DNA of 64,000 nucleotides from Enterovibrio baiacu (GTDB lineage: Bacteria > Pseudomonadota > Gammaproteobacteria > Enterobacterales > Vibrionaceae). A program made the position numbers and the translations under genes. The notes beneath the pieces are model-generated. The model made no database searches. It was not told the origin of the DNA and saw nothing but the letters and a program-made list of their open reading frames with translations. This document shows, in pieces, positions 1 to 9,477 of the stretch (the first letter of the stretch is position 1; each line of letters opens with the position of its first letter). The stretch spans positions 40,081-104,080 of the forward strand of contig NZ_SCHN01000019.1 of NCBI RefSeq assembly GCF_004120195.1, read 5' to 3'.

Positions 1-147
1 CTGCCACACGAATATGACGTTGCTGCACCACAAGCAGGCTTGAGCCAAGCGCAAATCACACAGCTGCAAGAAAATGGCCTAGCGATCGCCTACTTGTCAG
101 ACAGTGAAAAAGCGGAACTCCGCGCAAAAGCACAAGCGCGCGCGTAA
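1..147 (+). CDS. C-terminal end of an unidentified protein (partial)
   Basis: An open frame runs from the first base to a TAA at 145-147, giving 48 residues that end in a charged, Ala-rich helix ([14 protein letters not shown]). The start lies outside the window. A strong hairpin with a T tract follows about 70 bases later, which fits a genuine gene end on this strand, convergent with hemN. I do not recognise the family. The tail looks soluble, with no membrane segment or zinc motif. Confidence 0.6.
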   Translation: MPHEYDVAAPQAGLSQAQITQLQENGLAIAYLSDSEKAELRAKAQARA

Positions 148-215
148 ACCTCGTTAAAACAACACATTGGCAGCAGTACGCTGAATGGTAACCGAATCAG
201 CACTGAGCATGACGA

Positions 216-246
216 AAAACACCAGCAAATTGCTGGTGTTTTTTTG
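216..246 (+). terminator. Rho-independent terminator after the partial gene
   Basis: AACACCAGCAA and its complement are separated by three bases and followed by seven T residues. It closes the transcript of the gene that ends at 147. Confidence 0.85.
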
Positions 247-300
247 AGCGCAGCTGACGTACAATGCCGCCGATTTTTTAACACGCCGGATGAAACGTTC

Positions 301-414
301 ATGTTCGACGCACTATTTACACTGAATGAAATGGCAGCTGCGGGTCCAGGTCAACTGGCAGCGGCAGCCCTTGCTGTGGTACTGGCTGTATTCAGCCTTG
401 GCAGCGGCGCGTAA
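301..414 (+). CDS. small hydrophobic protein, 37 aa, unknown
   Basis: ATG at 301 opens 37 codons ending in TAA at 412-414. The product starts MFDALFTLNEM and continues into an Ala/Val/Leu-rich stretch (about residues 18-35) that could be one short membrane segment. A good terminator follows at 432-459 and another transcript is terminated just upstream, so the ORF sits in its own transcription window. The ribosome-binding site is weak (GGATG about 9 bases upstream). I do not recognise the protein. It could be a small membrane protein or chance coding inside an unrecognised small RNA. Confidence 0.4.
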   Translation: MFDALFTLNEMAAAGPGQLAAAALAVVLAVFSLGSGA

Positions 415-431
415 GCGCAAACGCCAGATCG

Positions 432-459
432 AAAAAAGCCGCGAGAGCGGCTTTTTTTT
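432..459 (+). terminator. Rho-independent terminator
   Basis: AAAAAAGCCGC-GAGA-GCGGCTTTTTTTT is a compact stem with T runs on both strands. It lies after the 37-codon ORF and about 60 bases beyond the end of hemN, so it can serve both directions. Confidence 0.85.
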
Positions 460-521
460 GTTTTTGTTCTTTGTCAATGTCGCTGATGTGCGTCGCGATC
501 GCGTTCAATCACTCAAGCGCA

Positions 522-1895
522 TTAAATCACGCGAGAGAACTGCTGCTGACGTGCACGATCGCGAAGGTAAGTGTCAAAACACATACAGATATTGCGGATC
601 AGTAAACGGCCTTTCAGCGTCACCTTGATGCTTTTCGCATCCACCTCCACCAGTTCATCATCAACGAAGCACTGAAGCAGCGATAAGTCTTCGGCAAAGT
701 AGGTGTCGAATTCGACGTTATACGTGCTTTCAATCGCGGATTTATCGAGATAAAAATTACAAATCAACGACTTGATGACTTCACGGCGCAGCAAATCGTC
801 GCCATCTAGCATCACGCCCTTCCATAACGCGTGGCGCTGTTCTTCCACTTGGCCGTAATACTTCTTCAGCTCTTTTTGGTTCTGAGCGTAACAATCACCA
901 ATCATGGAAATCGCCGAGACACCCAAACCAAGCAGATCACAGTCACCTTGGGTGGTGTAGCCTTGGAAGTTGCGATGAAGGTTGCCTTCTCGCTGAGCGA
1001 CCGCTAGCTCGTCCTCTGGCAACGCGAAATGATCCATACCGATAAACTGGTATCCTTCACTCGTCAATGTGCCAATGGTTTGCTCCAGCATGGACAAACG
1101 CGCTTGTGGCGACGGCAAATCCGCATCTTTGATTTTACGCTGTGCCGCAAACAAGGATGGCAGGTGCGCATAGTTGAAAACAGATAAACGTCCCGGCTTC
1201 ATCTCAAGCACTTGCGACAGCGTTTTCGCAAATGTCTCACCGTTTTGATGCGGAAGGCCATAAATCAAATCAAGGTTGGTTGAGCGAAAACCCAAGGTTT
1301 TCGCACGGGCAACCATGTCACGAATGAAGGTTTCATCCTGCTCACGGTTCACCGCTTTCTGTACGGTTTTGTCAAAATCTTGAACGCCGATACTTAAACG
1401 GTTAAAGCCTTCACTGCGCAAGTGATCGAGCATATCCAACTCAATTTCGCGTGGATCGACTTCAATACTGATCTCGGCATTGTCATTCAGTTGGAACTCT
1501 TGGCGAAGCAGCCCCATCAATCGTGAGATTTGCTCTTTGGTCAAAAAGGTTGGCGTGCCACCACCCCAATGCAGTTGTGTCACGTTGCGATCGCGAAGCA
1601 GATAAGCGCGTTGACGAATCTCTTGCTCTAACGCATCTAAATACGCATCGGCTTTGTGCTGATGGCGTGTAATGACTTTATTGCAGCCGCAGTAGTAACA
1701 AAGCGTATGACAGAAAGGAATGTGAACGTAGAGAGACAGGTTTCTCTCAGGGTACTGGGTACATGCCATGTCAAATTCCGCAGCGGTAAACACTTCATGG
1801 AATTCCAGCGCGGTTGGATAGGAGGTATATCGAGGGCCTGAGTAGTTGTATTTTTCGATCAGACTCTGATCCCAAATGATTTGCTGTTTTGACAT
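522..1895 (-). CDS. hemN: oxygen-independent coproporphyrinogen III oxidase HemN
   Basis: A radical-SAM enzyme that decarboxylates coproporphyrinogen III to protoporphyrinogen IX when oxygen is absent, in cytosolic heme synthesis. The start MSKQQIIWDQ gives 457 residues, the length of the E. coli enzyme; an upstream in-frame Met would add 16 residues with no similarity. The 4Fe-4S cysteines Cys62, Cys66 and Cys69 with the adjacent Cys71 (FCHTLCYYCGC) are all present, followed by the GGGTPTFL SAM-binding motif. It lies downstream of the methyltransferase-yihI-DUF2489 group on the same strand. A dyad just upstream of the start may matter for its expression. Confidence 0.97.
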   Translation of the reverse strand: MSKQQIIWDQSLIEKYNYSGPRYTSYPTALEFHEVFTAAEFDMACTQYPERNLSLYVHIPFCHTLCYYCGCNKVITRHQHKADAYLDALEQEIRQRAYLLRDRNVTQLHWGGGTPTFLTKEQISRLMGLLRQEFQLNDNAEISIEVDPREIELDMLDHLRSEGFNRLSIGVQDFDKTVQKAVNREQDETFIRDMVARAKTLGFRSTNLDLIYGLPHQNGETFAKTLSQVLEMKPGRLSVFNYAHLPSLFAAQRKIKDADLPSPQARLSMLEQTIGTLTSEGYQFIGMDHFALPEDELAVAQREGNLHRNFQGYTTQGDCDLLGLGVSAISMIGDCYAQNQKELKKYYGQVEEQRHALWKGVMLDGDDLLRREVIKSLICNFYLDKSAIESTYNVEFDTYFAEDLSLLQCFVDDELVEVDAKSIKVTLKGRLLIRNICMCFDTYLRDRARQQQFSRVI

Positions 1896-1919
1896 GTATA
1901 TTTCGCCCAATATGAACAA

Positions 1920-1950
1920 CCGGAGAGTATTATTTTGCCACACTCTCCGG
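1920..1950 (-). promoter_or_regulatory. inverted repeat upstream of hemN
   Basis: CCGGAGAGT and ACTCTCCGG are perfect 9-base complements separated by 13 A/T-rich bases. The dyad ends 25 bases before the hemN start codon. No T tract follows on either strand, so it is not a classic terminator. It could be a leader hairpin or an operator. Confidence 0.4.
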
Positions 1951-2007
1951 TGTCAGATGAATCAATCTCGCTGTGCAACGGTATTTTTGCTGGATAGATC
2001 GAAGCGA

Positions 2008-2505
2008 TCAGCTCGCTAGCGTCCGAATCGGCGTCATCTTTGCACCCGTAAACGCGAGGATTTCTTCAAGTTCGATTTTGATCGCGTCTTGAAGGCGGGT
2101 CTCCGCTTTCATGCGTTCTAAATCATGACGCATCCTTTCTTTCTTCGGGATGGCCTTTCTGGCGTCACCACGTGGCATGTCCTTGACCACGTCATACAGT
2201 TCGTAAAGTGCAGGAAAGCGCGTCGGGTAATCCACACGCTTTTCTCCCTGTAGGTGATCCATGATCATAAACAAACGGATCGCCGCTTCTGACAAATCAC
2301 ATTGCTCTTGCAATGTTGCCATCGCTATCACATCAACGCTTTCGATGATCTTGTTATTTCGTTGGGTGATCGCGGCTTTTTGCTGCGCAGCCTGAAAGCG
2401 GGTTTGTCGACGAAGTTTCGACAACAACCAACCTGCATAACTTGCTAACCCAAGAATAATGACGCCGCCAAGCGCCATAACACCTAAAGGAAGAGTCTCC
2501 AACAC
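2008..2505 (-). CDS. DUF2489 family membrane-anchored protein
   Basis: 165 residues with one N-terminal membrane segment (about residues 8-30, GVMALGGVIILGLASYAGWL) and then a basic, helical cytosolic part. It starts one base after the stop of yihI and is followed by hemN, a placement I associate with DUF2489 proteins in vibrios. The function is unknown. The tight spacing implies co-transcription with yihI. Confidence 0.8.
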   Translation of the reverse strand: MLETLPLGVMALGGVIILGLASYAGWLLSKLRRQTRFQAAQQKAAITQRNNKIIESVDVIAMATLQEQCDLSEAAIRLFMIMDHLQGEKRVDYPTRFPALYELYDVVKDMPRGDARKAIPKKERMRHDLERMKAETRLQDAIKIELEEILAFTGAKMTPIRTLAS

Positions 2506-3057
2506 TTACTCCTGATCGAATTTTAGGTTTTCAAACTCAGCCAACAAATCATCGTCACCACGGCGCGACTTCTTAGCTTTTGGCTGTTCAACTGGCGCTT
2601 CTTCTTGCTCTTCTTCAAGCAAGCCAAGCTGTCCCATCAATGCTTCAATGCGATCCAGTTTCTCATCAACATAAGACTGAAGACCTGCACCAAGCTTCTC
2701 GCCATTTTCAATACGGTCTAACAACACATTAAGTTGTGCATCGTTTTCCAGCATCTCCAATTCTTTTGCAGCATCAAGGCGACGCACTTTTTTACCTTCC
2801 GCTGATTTTGGATGTGGCTTCTGCTCAACAACCAATGCGATCGGCTTTTTGCTACCAATGCGAGGATCTTTCGCGGCATTGATTTGGCGTTGCTTTTCGA
2901 CTTTACCGTCTGAATGGCGAGAGCCTGCTTTCAAACCTTTACGACGGTTTGCGCGTTTGCGTGCCAATGACGCAACGTCTTCTTTGCTCAGCGAGCGCTC
3001 GTTAAATTGAGCGGGGCCTTCTGAGCCGACTTTGCGTGCTTTTTTCTTGCGGGTCAT
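2506..3057 (-). CDS. yihI: Der GTPase-activating protein YihI
   Basis: 183 residues. The N-terminal half is extremely basic (MTRKKKARKVG, then many Lys/Arg), and the C-terminal half is acidic and helical, ending GDDDLLAEFENLKFDQE. This is the charge layout of YihI, which stimulates the GTPase Der (EngA) and so modulates 50S ribosome assembly. The start overlaps the stop of the upstream methyltransferase gene by 4 bases, and DUF2489 follows directly. The E. coli neighbourhood (hemN, yihI, csrC, yihA/engB, spf, polA) is preserved here. Confidence 0.93.
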   Translation of the reverse strand: MTRKKKARKVGSEGPAQFNERSLSKEDVASLARKRANRRKGLKAGSRHSDGKVEKQRQINAAKDPRIGSKKPIALVVEQKPHPKSAEGKKVRRLDAAKELEMLENDAQLNVLLDRIENGEKLGAGLQSYVDEKLDRIEALMGQLGLLEEEQEEAPVEQPKAKKSRRGDDDLLAEFENLKFDQE

Positions 3058-3701
3058 TCGTTTCTCTTCCTCAGTAGAATTACGTCGTTACCAACAAAGT
3101 CCACGTCAAGACCATCACGATCTGCCAAAAAGCAGAACGTTTCGCGACTAAAAAAACTCACGTGGGTTGGGTCGTTCTTGTAATGCCAGCGTTTAAACGC
3201 ATCAGCATCAATAACGAGCTTGGTCATGATAGCTAACCAGCCTCCAGGCTTAACCAGACTCAGTAACTGTCTCCATTCCTTGTGAGGCAAGTAAAAGTGT
3301 TCAATCGCTTCGGTACAGGTAACGAAATCGTATTGTGCTTCCAACACTGTTGTGTCAGGCGAAAAATACGGATCGTAAATCGACATTGTGTGTCCTTTGT
3401 CTGCCAACATGCTCGCTAACACGGGGCCTGGTCCACAACCAAAGTCTAAGCCTTGCTTAGACGCTATACCGAGTTTTTCGCTCAGTGGCGTGGCAACGCG
3501 ACTCAGAAATTGGCGATAGCCTTCATCCTCTGCCGAGTTTTCATGCAGGTCGTAATGCGCTTTCTCTTCTTCCGGTGAAAGTCGGCTAGCAGGATCGGCG
3601 AAAACCAGTGAACAAGGCTCACAACGAAAATATCGGCGACGTTTATCCTGCTCAAAATCGACGACATGGGTCGACTGACAAAGCGGGCAATAAAGGGTCA
3701 T
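3054..3701 (-). CDS. class I SAM-dependent methyltransferase with zinc ribbon
   Basis: 215 residues. The N-terminus has two CxxC pairs (Cys5/Cys8 and Cys27/Cys30) forming a probable zinc ribbon, followed by a Rossmann-type methyltransferase domain with motif I GLDFGCGPGP near residues 84-93 and a motif-IV-like CTEAIEHF. The substrate is not evident; a zinc ribbon often suggests a nucleic-acid or protein substrate, but that is only inference. It is the first gene of a minus-strand unit with yihI, overlapping it by 4 bases. The csr-type sRNA terminator ends just upstream. Confidence 0.85.
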   Translation of the reverse strand: MTLYCPLCQSTHVVDFEQDKRRRYFRCEPCSLVFADPASRLSPEEEKAHYDLHENSAEDEGYRQFLSRVATPLSEKLGIASKQGLDFGCGPGPVLASMLADKGHTMSIYDPYFSPDTTVLEAQYDFVTCTEAIEHFYLPHKEWRQLLSLVKPGGWLAIMTKLVIDADAFKRWHYKNDPTHVSFFSRETFCFLADRDGLDVDFVGNDVILLRKRNE

Positions 3702-3754
3702 TGGAGATTTCTACACCAAAGTGAATGGCGGAAATGTATCAGAAAGATGGATAA

Positions 3755-4112
3755 GAAAAAAGCGACAGGCAAGGCCTGTCGCTCTATAGCGTTCTAAAGA
3801 ACGGATTTTACCGTTTTCATCCCTAACAGTAACACCACTTCCCGGTGAACAATGTTCCTTTTGTGATAGGGCTTCCTGCCGTTTTTATTTGAGTTTTACT
3901 CGTCAACATCCTGTTGTCTCCACCATCCTGGCGGGTGTCCTTCTCTCTTCCAGAGAGTGTCCTATCGGCGTTATTCCTTTACACCGCTTGTCATCCTGAC
4001 AACAAAACGTCCTGTTCTTTCTAAGGCTCATCCAGAGCCAGCATCCGTTTGTCCGTTACGCACCCTGCGTCATCGTCCTGATGGTCCATTCCGTGTCGTG
4101 TTCCCTGTCGAC
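3755..4112 (-). ncRNA. csrB/csrC-like: CsrB/CsrC-family CsrA-sequestering small RNA
   Basis: The minus strand holds about 20 GGA triplets in 358 bases, many as CAGGA(T/A/C) in hairpin loops. This is the signature of RNAs that titrate the translational regulator CsrA. The proposed 5' end GTCGACAGGGA matches the first 11 bases I remember for E. coli CsrB, and TAAACT sits at a -10 position. The 3' end is a strong terminator, GCGACAGGC with its complement, then a T run at about 3755-3760. The location between yihI and engB is that of E. coli csrC. Expression would be expected to depend on the VarA/UvrY response regulator, but I did not find a convincing binding site. Confidence 0.92.
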
Positions 4113-4305
4113 ATAGATAAGTTTACGAGTCTCTCGAAAACAAAACAGGTCATGTTTCACAAAACGCACTAGCCATTTTCAGAGAAATGAAATATCTAAC
4201 TGAAATGTAGAACAAAAAAATAAAGTCTGTCATTTTTTCGCGCGTATGACGCATCTCAGGATGGTCGATCGCTTACACGTTGGCGGGAAAAATGCCCAGA
4301 AAGAC

Positions 4306-4329
4306 AAAAGGCAGCTTTCGCTGCCTTTT
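4306..4329 (-). terminator. terminator downstream of cytochrome c4
   Basis: AAAAGGCAGC with its complement around TTTC. It lies 45 bases after the cytochrome c4 stop on the minus strand, with A/T runs on both sides. Confidence 0.8.
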
Positions 4330-4374
4330 CGATAACGTCACCTTCAATGCCCATTTACGGCATGGGAATGGTGA

Positions 4375-4992
4375 TTAGTGCAAGCCACCCACATAAAGAG
4401 AAATCGCTTCAATCTCTTTATCTGACAGTTTAGAGGCAACGATTTGCATCATGCCGTTCATGTCATTGTTTCGCTGCTTATCACGGAATGCCATCAACTG
4501 AGATTTGATGTAATCAGCATGCTGACCAGAAATTTTCGGGAATCCTGACAACGCAGTGCCGTTACCGCGAGGGCCATGACATGCAATACACGCTGCGATC
4601 CCTCGCTCTTTATCACCAGCGAGATAGAGTTGCTCACCAACAGGGATTGATGATTCAGGTGTGCTACCCGCTTTCGGGGTTTGAATCGCGAAGTATGCGG
4701 CGAGATCTGACATATCTTCTTCTGAGAGAGGGGCAACCATGCCAGCCATGACAGCATTATTTCGGCCTTGAGCGCCACCAGAGGTCATTCCCAACTTAAA
4801 ATCTTTAAGTTGTTTCAAAAGATATTTTTCGTGCTGGCCTGCCAAAACTGGGTTTGCAGCGATGAGGCTGTTACCATCAGCGCCGTGACAAGCTGCGCAA
4901 GTGGCTGATTTTGCTTTACCTGCTTCTGCATCACCCTGTGCATAGGCGGTAAAACTCGCAAGTAAGGTGAGTAATAGCGCTAATTTCTTCAT
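4375..4992 (-). CDS. diheme cytochrome c4
   Basis: 205 residues with a Sec signal peptide (MKKLALLLTLLASFTAYAQG, cut near residue 19-20) and two heme-attachment motifs, CAACH at 32-36 and CIACH at 135-139, in two similar halves. This is the cytochrome c4 architecture: a periplasmic electron carrier between the bc1 complex and terminal oxidases. Candidate distal Met ligands are present in each half (the MVAP and MNGMMQ regions). It is divergent from engB, a common arrangement in Vibrionaceae. Heme is attached in the periplasm by the Ccm system, which is not in this window. Confidence 0.95.
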   Translation of the reverse strand: MKKLALLLTLLASFTAYAQGDAEAGKAKSATCAACHGADGNSLIAANPVLAGQHEKYLLKQLKDFKLGMTSGGAQGRNNAVMAGMVAPLSEEDMSDLAAYFAIQTPKAGSTPESSIPVGEQLYLAGDKERGIAACIACHGPRGNGTALSGFPKISGQHADYIKSQLMAFRDKQRNNDMNGMMQIVASKLSDKEIEAISLYVGGLH

Positions 4993-5141
4993 GACATTCC
5001 ATTTATAATTATCAAGCTTCCGATACCACGATGCTCACGCCATCATGATACAATCATTGAGCAAAAACCGAGCACGGATATTTTACACAATTTCACATAA
5101 AAGTAATCAGTCGACTACATAAAGTCGAGACGGAGTTAACA

Positions 5142-5819
5142 GTGAATCCTTCACTCAACTATCGCAATACCCACTTTATTACCAGTGCACCGGACATTCG
5201 TGCCCTGCCTGCTGATACCGGGACCGAGGTTGCCTTTGCAGGCAGATCGAACGCAGGTAAATCAAGCTCTATTAACAGACTATGTGATCATAAGGGTCTG
5301 GTAAAGGTGAGTAAGACACCAGGTCGCACACAATTAATTAACCTTTTCAAAGTGGATGAGGGATGCCACATCGTTGACTTACCGGGGTATGGCTTTGCAC
5401 AAGTCCCTCTGGAAATGAAGAAAAAATGGCAAAAATCCCTTGGGGAATATTTGCAAAAACGTGATCAGCTCAAGGGCTTGGTGGTGCTAATGGACATCCG
5501 TCACCCGCTTAAAGAGCTCGATCAGCAACTGATTTTCTGGGCGGTAGATTCAAATCTTCCCGTTCTTGCCCTGCTCACTAAGTGTGACAAGCTGAAAAGC
5601 GGTGCGCGCAAAGCAGAACTGATGAAAGTGCGTGAAGCGTCAAAAGATTTTGGCGGCGATGTGGAAGTCGAGCTCTACTCATCCCTCAAAGGCATCGGTG
5701 TGGATAAACTGCGCAAGAAGCTTGATGGCTGGTATTTTCCGTATCAAGAAAGCGATGTTGAGACTGATGTCGAAGACAATGCTGGCGCAGCACCAGCAGA
5801 CGTTGATTCTGCGGAATAA
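5142..5819 (+). CDS. engB: ribosome biogenesis GTPase EngB (YsxC/YihA)
   Basis: 225 residues starting at GTG 5142. GTPase motifs appear in order: P-loop GRSNAGKSS (34-42), switch region [16 protein letters not shown], and TKCDK for guanine specificity. EngB acts in late assembly of the 50S ribosomal subunit. The acidic C-terminal tail ([13 protein letters not shown]) is a lineage-specific extension. The gene stands alone, divergent from cytochrome c4 and convergent with Spot 42/polA. Confidence 0.96.
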   Translation: MNPSLNYRNTHFITSAPDIRALPADTGTEVAFAGRSNAGKSSSINRLCDHKGLVKVSKTPGRTQLINLFKVDEGCHIVDLPGYGFAQVPLEMKKKWQKSLGEYLQKRDQLKGLVVLMDIRHPLKELDQQLIFWAVDSNLPVLALLTKCDKLKSGARKAELMKVREASKDFGGDVEVELYSSLKGIGVDKLRKKLDGWYFPYQESDVETDVEDNAGAAPADVDSAE

Positions 5820-5835
5820 GCACGTCCCAAATAAA

Positions 5836-5857
5836 ACCCCCACCTCATGGGTGGGGT
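5836..5857 (+). terminator. GC-rich hairpin after engB
   Basis: ACCCC(C)ACC and GGGTGGGGT form a stem with one bulge 17 bases after the engB stop. No T tract follows directly (a T run appears only at about 5877-5884), so termination is likely but not certain. Confidence 0.4.
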
Positions 5858-6377
5858 AACGGGAGAGAAATAGGAGGTTTTTTTATTCGTTATAGATTCA
5901 GTGTCAGCAATGATTCTCATCCTCGCAAGTCCACGTCACCCACATCTCACGTTTTTTTGCCTTACTTAACAGGCAGCTAATTTACCCGGCTTTTTAACCT
6001 CATGATTCATCATGTTTTTAGCTATCCAAAATATTCTTATTTTTTTATAAGAATTATCATGATTCGAACATGTTTTTTGGCTACAGAATTACTGGAATTG
6101 AATTACAGAAAGCGAGATAAAAAAATGGCCGAACTGAGAGTCAGATCGGCCAGAATCAACGTGGAGATGCACTGTCTTAAACACTACCGCAGTGAGTCTC
6201 TACACATTAAGAATAAGAAGCAGTGGTCATTATAGCGTCAACACTGACAAATTAAAGTATTTACTCTAATTTAGTTTGCACAAACAGGTTTACACACCGA
6301 GAAAAACGGTTAAACCATTATTAAATAACAGTTTTATGGGGATTAAAGAGACGGGAATGACGTTGGGTTTTCCACAT
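5858..6377. other. A/T-rich intergenic stretch, no gene seen
   Basis: About 520 bases between engB and Spot 42. One 77-codon frame on the plus strand (6002-6235) lacks a ribosome-binding site and any recognisable sequence, and I treat it as chance. Several short inverted repeats exist, for example GTTT(A)CAC/AAAC segments near 6280-6320, but none has a clear role. Confidence 0.5.
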
Positions 6378-6485
6378 AAAAAATGCCCCGGTCGACATAC
6401 ATCGACCGGGGCTGCTGAATCAGCTAAATCCAATAACGTGAAACAAAAGGTCTGAAAGATAGAACATCTTACCTCTGTACCCTAC
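6378..6485 (-). ncRNA. spf: Spot 42 small RNA
   Basis: The minus-strand sequence begins GTAGGGTACAGAGGTAAG, continues into the TTCTATCTTTCAGACC region, and ends in a GCCCCGGTCGA stem with its complement and a T run. The first half is nearly identical to E. coli Spot 42 as I remember it. Spot 42 is an Hfq-dependent RNA that represses secondary carbon metabolism genes when glucose is present, and its own gene is repressed by cAMP-CRP. It lies downstream of polA as in E. coli. TACAGT is in a -10 position; I found no strong CRP site. Confidence 0.96.
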
Positions 6486-6594
6486 GCGAATAACTGTATA
6501 CCAAATGTTCGATTAAGAAAACCCTTTACGTAATTTTTTTTCATAAAATTATAAAAAAGAACATGATATGTATTCATCTTGTTTCATTAGGTCG

Positions 6595-6624
6595 AAAAAA
6601 AAGCCCACTTGCGTGGACTTTTTT
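6595..6624 (-). terminator. polA terminator
   Basis: The stem AAGCCCAC/GTGGACTT around TTGC (one mismatch) has a long T run on the minus strand, 52 bases after the polA stop. Confidence 0.8.
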
Positions 6625-6675
6625 CGCTTTAAACTTTAAGTGGCAGCTGATAGAAAACCGCTGAGGAGCTTGGTT

Positions 6676-9477
6676 TTAGTGGGCTTGGTCCCAGTTAATA
6701 CCGCTACCTGATTCAGCAATCAAAGGCACTTCTAGCATTGCTGCTGACTCCATGAGCCTGCAAACCGTCGCTTCTACCTCAGACAGGTGTTCGGTATCGA
6801 CTTCCAACACCAATTCATCGTGCACTTGCATGATAAGGGACACGCGTCCTTCTGGTTGCTGTTGGATCCAGCCATCGACAAAAATCATCGCACGTTTGAT
6901 GATATCTGCTGCCGTGCCCTGCATAGGCGCGTTAATCGCGGCACGTTCTGCCGCCTTACGACGCATACCATTGCTCGATTTAATCTCAGGCAGATGCAGT
7001 CGACGCCCAAAGATGGTTTCAACATACCCTTGTTCCGCCGCCTGCAAACGCGTGGCTTCCATGTACTGCTTCACACCAGGGTAACGTTCAAAATAACGTT
7101 CCATGTACTGCTGCGCTTCACCACGCGGGATCCCCAACTGCTTCGCCAGACCAAATGCACTCATGCCGTAGATCAAACCAAAGTTAATCGCCTTCGCACG
7201 TCGGCGCATTTCAGACGTCACATCCGAGATATCTATGCCCATGACTTCCGCAGCGGTAGCACTGTGAATGTCTTTGCCGTGGCGGAACGCATCGATCAAT
7301 GCTTCATCACCCGACAAGTGCGCCATGATACGCAGTTCAATTTGAGAGTAATCGACGGCCAGAATGGTTTTATCCGCCGGCGCAATGAAGGCTTGGCGAA
7401 TACGACGACCTTCTTCATTACGAATTGGAATGTTCTGCAAGTTTGGATCGGTAGAAGACAAACGTCCTGTTGCGGTGACGGCTTGATGATAAGACGTGTG
7501 AACACGCTTGGTCGTTGGGTTCACCATCTTTGGCAGTTTGTCGGTGTAGGTGGATTTTAGCTTCGCAAGTCCACGGTATTCCAAAATGCGTTTTGGCAGT
7601 GGGTAGTCCAACGCTAACTCTTGCAAGACTTCTTCATTGGTCGAAGGCGTACCTGATGGTGTCTTCTTGATCACCGGCAGCCCCATTTTTTCAAACAGAA
7701 TCACTTGAAGCTGTTTTGGCGAGCTAAGATTGAACTCTTCACCAGCCAATTCAAACGTCTCTTTCTCTAGGACATCCAAACGCGCCGCAATTTCTTGCGA
7801 TTGTTTACCCAGCATATCGCTATCGATCAACACACCGTGGCGTTCAATGCGCGAAAGCACAGGCACCAATGGCATTTCGTATTGCTCGAAAATGGCTTTG
7901 AGCTTGTCATCATTGTTGATGTGTCCCATCAGCGCAAGATGCAATCGTAACGTCACATCTGCATCTTCCGCCGCGTAAGGCGCAGCTTGCTCAAGTTCAA
8001 TTTGATTGAAGGTTAGCTGCTTTTTACCTTTACCTGCGATGTCTTCAAAACTGATGCATTTATGCTGCAGGTAACGCGTGGCAAGGCTGTCCATATCATG
8101 ACGGCCAGCCACACTGTTATAGACGTACGACTCCAACATGGTATCGAACGCGATACCCTTCATGTTGATGTCGTAACGTGCCAACACACTGGCGTCATAT
8201 TTCAGGTTTTGACCCACCTTCAATGCGCCCGCATCTTCCAGCCAGCCCTTCATTTCAGCAATGACCCAATCACGATCTAATTGCTTAGGCGCATCAAGGT
8301 AATCGTGCGCAACAGGAACATACGCCGCTTCACCCGGTGCGATGGCAAAAGATAAACCGACCAGATTGGCTTCCATGTAATCTAGGCTGTCTGTTTCGGT
8401 GTCGAACGCCACCACGTCTGCCGCGCGCAGTTTTTCCATCCATGCGTGGAATGCTTCTTCGGTCAATACCGTGTCATATTGGCTGCGATCAATGGTAGCG
8501 GCAGAGAATTCAGCGTCTTTCGCGGCAGAAGCCGATGACGCGCCCACGGATGCAGAAGAAGACGCGCCAGCTGCAACAGAATCAATCCCTGCATTGCCGC
8601 TTTGCGCTTCGGCAAGCCAACGCTTGAAGTTCAATTCTGTAAATAGCGCTACCAGCTTCTCGTTATCCGCTTCGCCATTGATCAATTCTTCTGGACGAGC
8701 AGGCAATTCGCAATCCAGCTTGATGGTGGCAAGCTCATAAGACAGGTAAGCATTTTCTCGGTTATCCTCGAGCTTCTTCGCCATGGTTTTCGAGCCACGG
8801 AAGCCCAAACCTGCGATTTGGTCGAGGTTGTCATACAGCTTACTTAAGCCACCAATGCCTGCGATCAGCGCTGTCGCTGTTTTCTCACCCACACCAGGAA
8901 CGCCTGGAATGTTATCGACTTTATCGCCCATCAGTGCAAGGTAATCGATAATGTGTTCAGGGCCAAAACCGTACTTATCATGCACACCTTGCGGATCCAT
9001 GATGACATTGGTCATGGTGTTGATCAGCGTGACATTTTCATCAACCAGCTGCGCCATGTCTTTATCGCCCGTACTGATCAAGATCGGCATACCCGCCGCC
9101 GAACCTTGTGTCGCGAGCGTACCGATCACGTCGTCCGCTTCCACGCCTTCGATCACCATCATTGGGAAGCCCATGGCTTCAATGATCGCGTGCAATGGTG
9201 CGATCTGACCGCGAAGATCATCCGGCATGGGTGGACGATTCGCTTTGTACTCACTGTACATGTCGTCGCGAAAGGTCTTTCCTTTGGCGTCAAAAATCAC
9301 CGCCACATTTGATTTTGGATACTGCTTCACCAAACTGCGTAGCATGTTTACGACGCCATACACGGCCCCCGTCGGTTCACCTTTTGCATTGGTGAGATTA
9401 GGAGAAGCGTGGTACGCGCGGTAAAGGTAGGAAGAGCCGTCGACCAAAATCAACGGGTTTTCAGGATTCATGGCCAT
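6676..9477 (-). CDS. polA: DNA polymerase I
   Basis: 933 residues (E. coli 928) with all three domains. The 5'-3' exonuclease (about 1-310) starts [18 protein letters not shown]. The 3'-5' exonuclease has DTETD near residue 362. The polymerase domain has DYSQIELR near 710 and [10 protein letters not shown] near 885, which carry the two metal-binding aspartates, so proofreading and polymerase sites both look intact. It fills gaps and removes RNA primers in replication and repair. A low-complexity Ser/Ala linker (about 298-322) separates the exonuclease domains and looks lineage-specific. Spot 42 lies downstream. Confidence 0.98.
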   Translation of the reverse strand: MAMNPENPLILVDGSSYLYRAYHASPNLTNAKGEPTGAVYGVVNMLRSLVKQYPKSNVAVIFDAKGKTFRDDMYSEYKANRPPMPDDLRGQIAPLHAIIEAMGFPMMVIEGVEADDVIGTLATQGSAAGMPILISTGDKDMAQLVDENVTLINTMTNVIMDPQGVHDKYGFGPEHIIDYLALMGDKVDNIPGVPGVGEKTATALIAGIGGLSKLYDNLDQIAGLGFRGSKTMAKKLEDNRENAYLSYELATIKLDCELPARPEELINGEADNEKLVALFTELNFKRWLAEAQSGNAGIDSVAAGASSSASVGASSASAAKDAEFSAATIDRSQYDTVLTEEAFHAWMEKLRAADVVAFDTETDSLDYMEANLVGLSFAIAPGEAAYVPVAHDYLDAPKQLDRDWVIAEMKGWLEDAGALKVGQNLKYDASVLARYDINMKGIAFDTMLESYVYNSVAGRHDMDSLATRYLQHKCISFEDIAGKGKKQLTFNQIELEQAAPYAAEDADVTLRLHLALMGHINNDDKLKAIFEQYEMPLVPVLSRIERHGVLIDSDMLGKQSQEIAARLDVLEKETFELAGEEFNLSSPKQLQVILFEKMGLPVIKKTPSGTPSTNEEVLQELALDYPLPKRILEYRGLAKLKSTYTDKLPKMVNPTTKRVHTSYHQAVTATGRLSSTDPNLQNIPIRNEEGRRIRQAFIAPADKTILAVDYSQIELRIMAHLSGDEALIDAFRHGKDIHSATAAEVMGIDISDVTSEMRRRAKAINFGLIYGMSAFGLAKQLGIPRGEAQQYMERYFERYPGVKQYMEATRLQAAEQGYVETIFGRRLHLPEIKSSNGMRRKAAERAAINAPMQGTAADIIKRAMIFVDGWIQQQPEGRVSLIMQVHDELVLEVDTEHLSEVEATVCRLMESAAMLEVPLIAESGSGINWDQAH

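Noticed and set aside
326..628. 100-codon plus-strand ORF
   Set aside because: It runs through a terminator and into the antisense of hemN.
3957..4172. 71-codon plus-strand ORF
   Set aside because: It lies antisense to the Csr RNA, has no ribosome-binding site, and its sequence reflects the repeated TCC/CCTG motifs.
6002..6235. 77-codon plus-strand ORF downstream of engB
   Set aside because: A/T-rich region, no ribosome-binding site, unlike any family I know.
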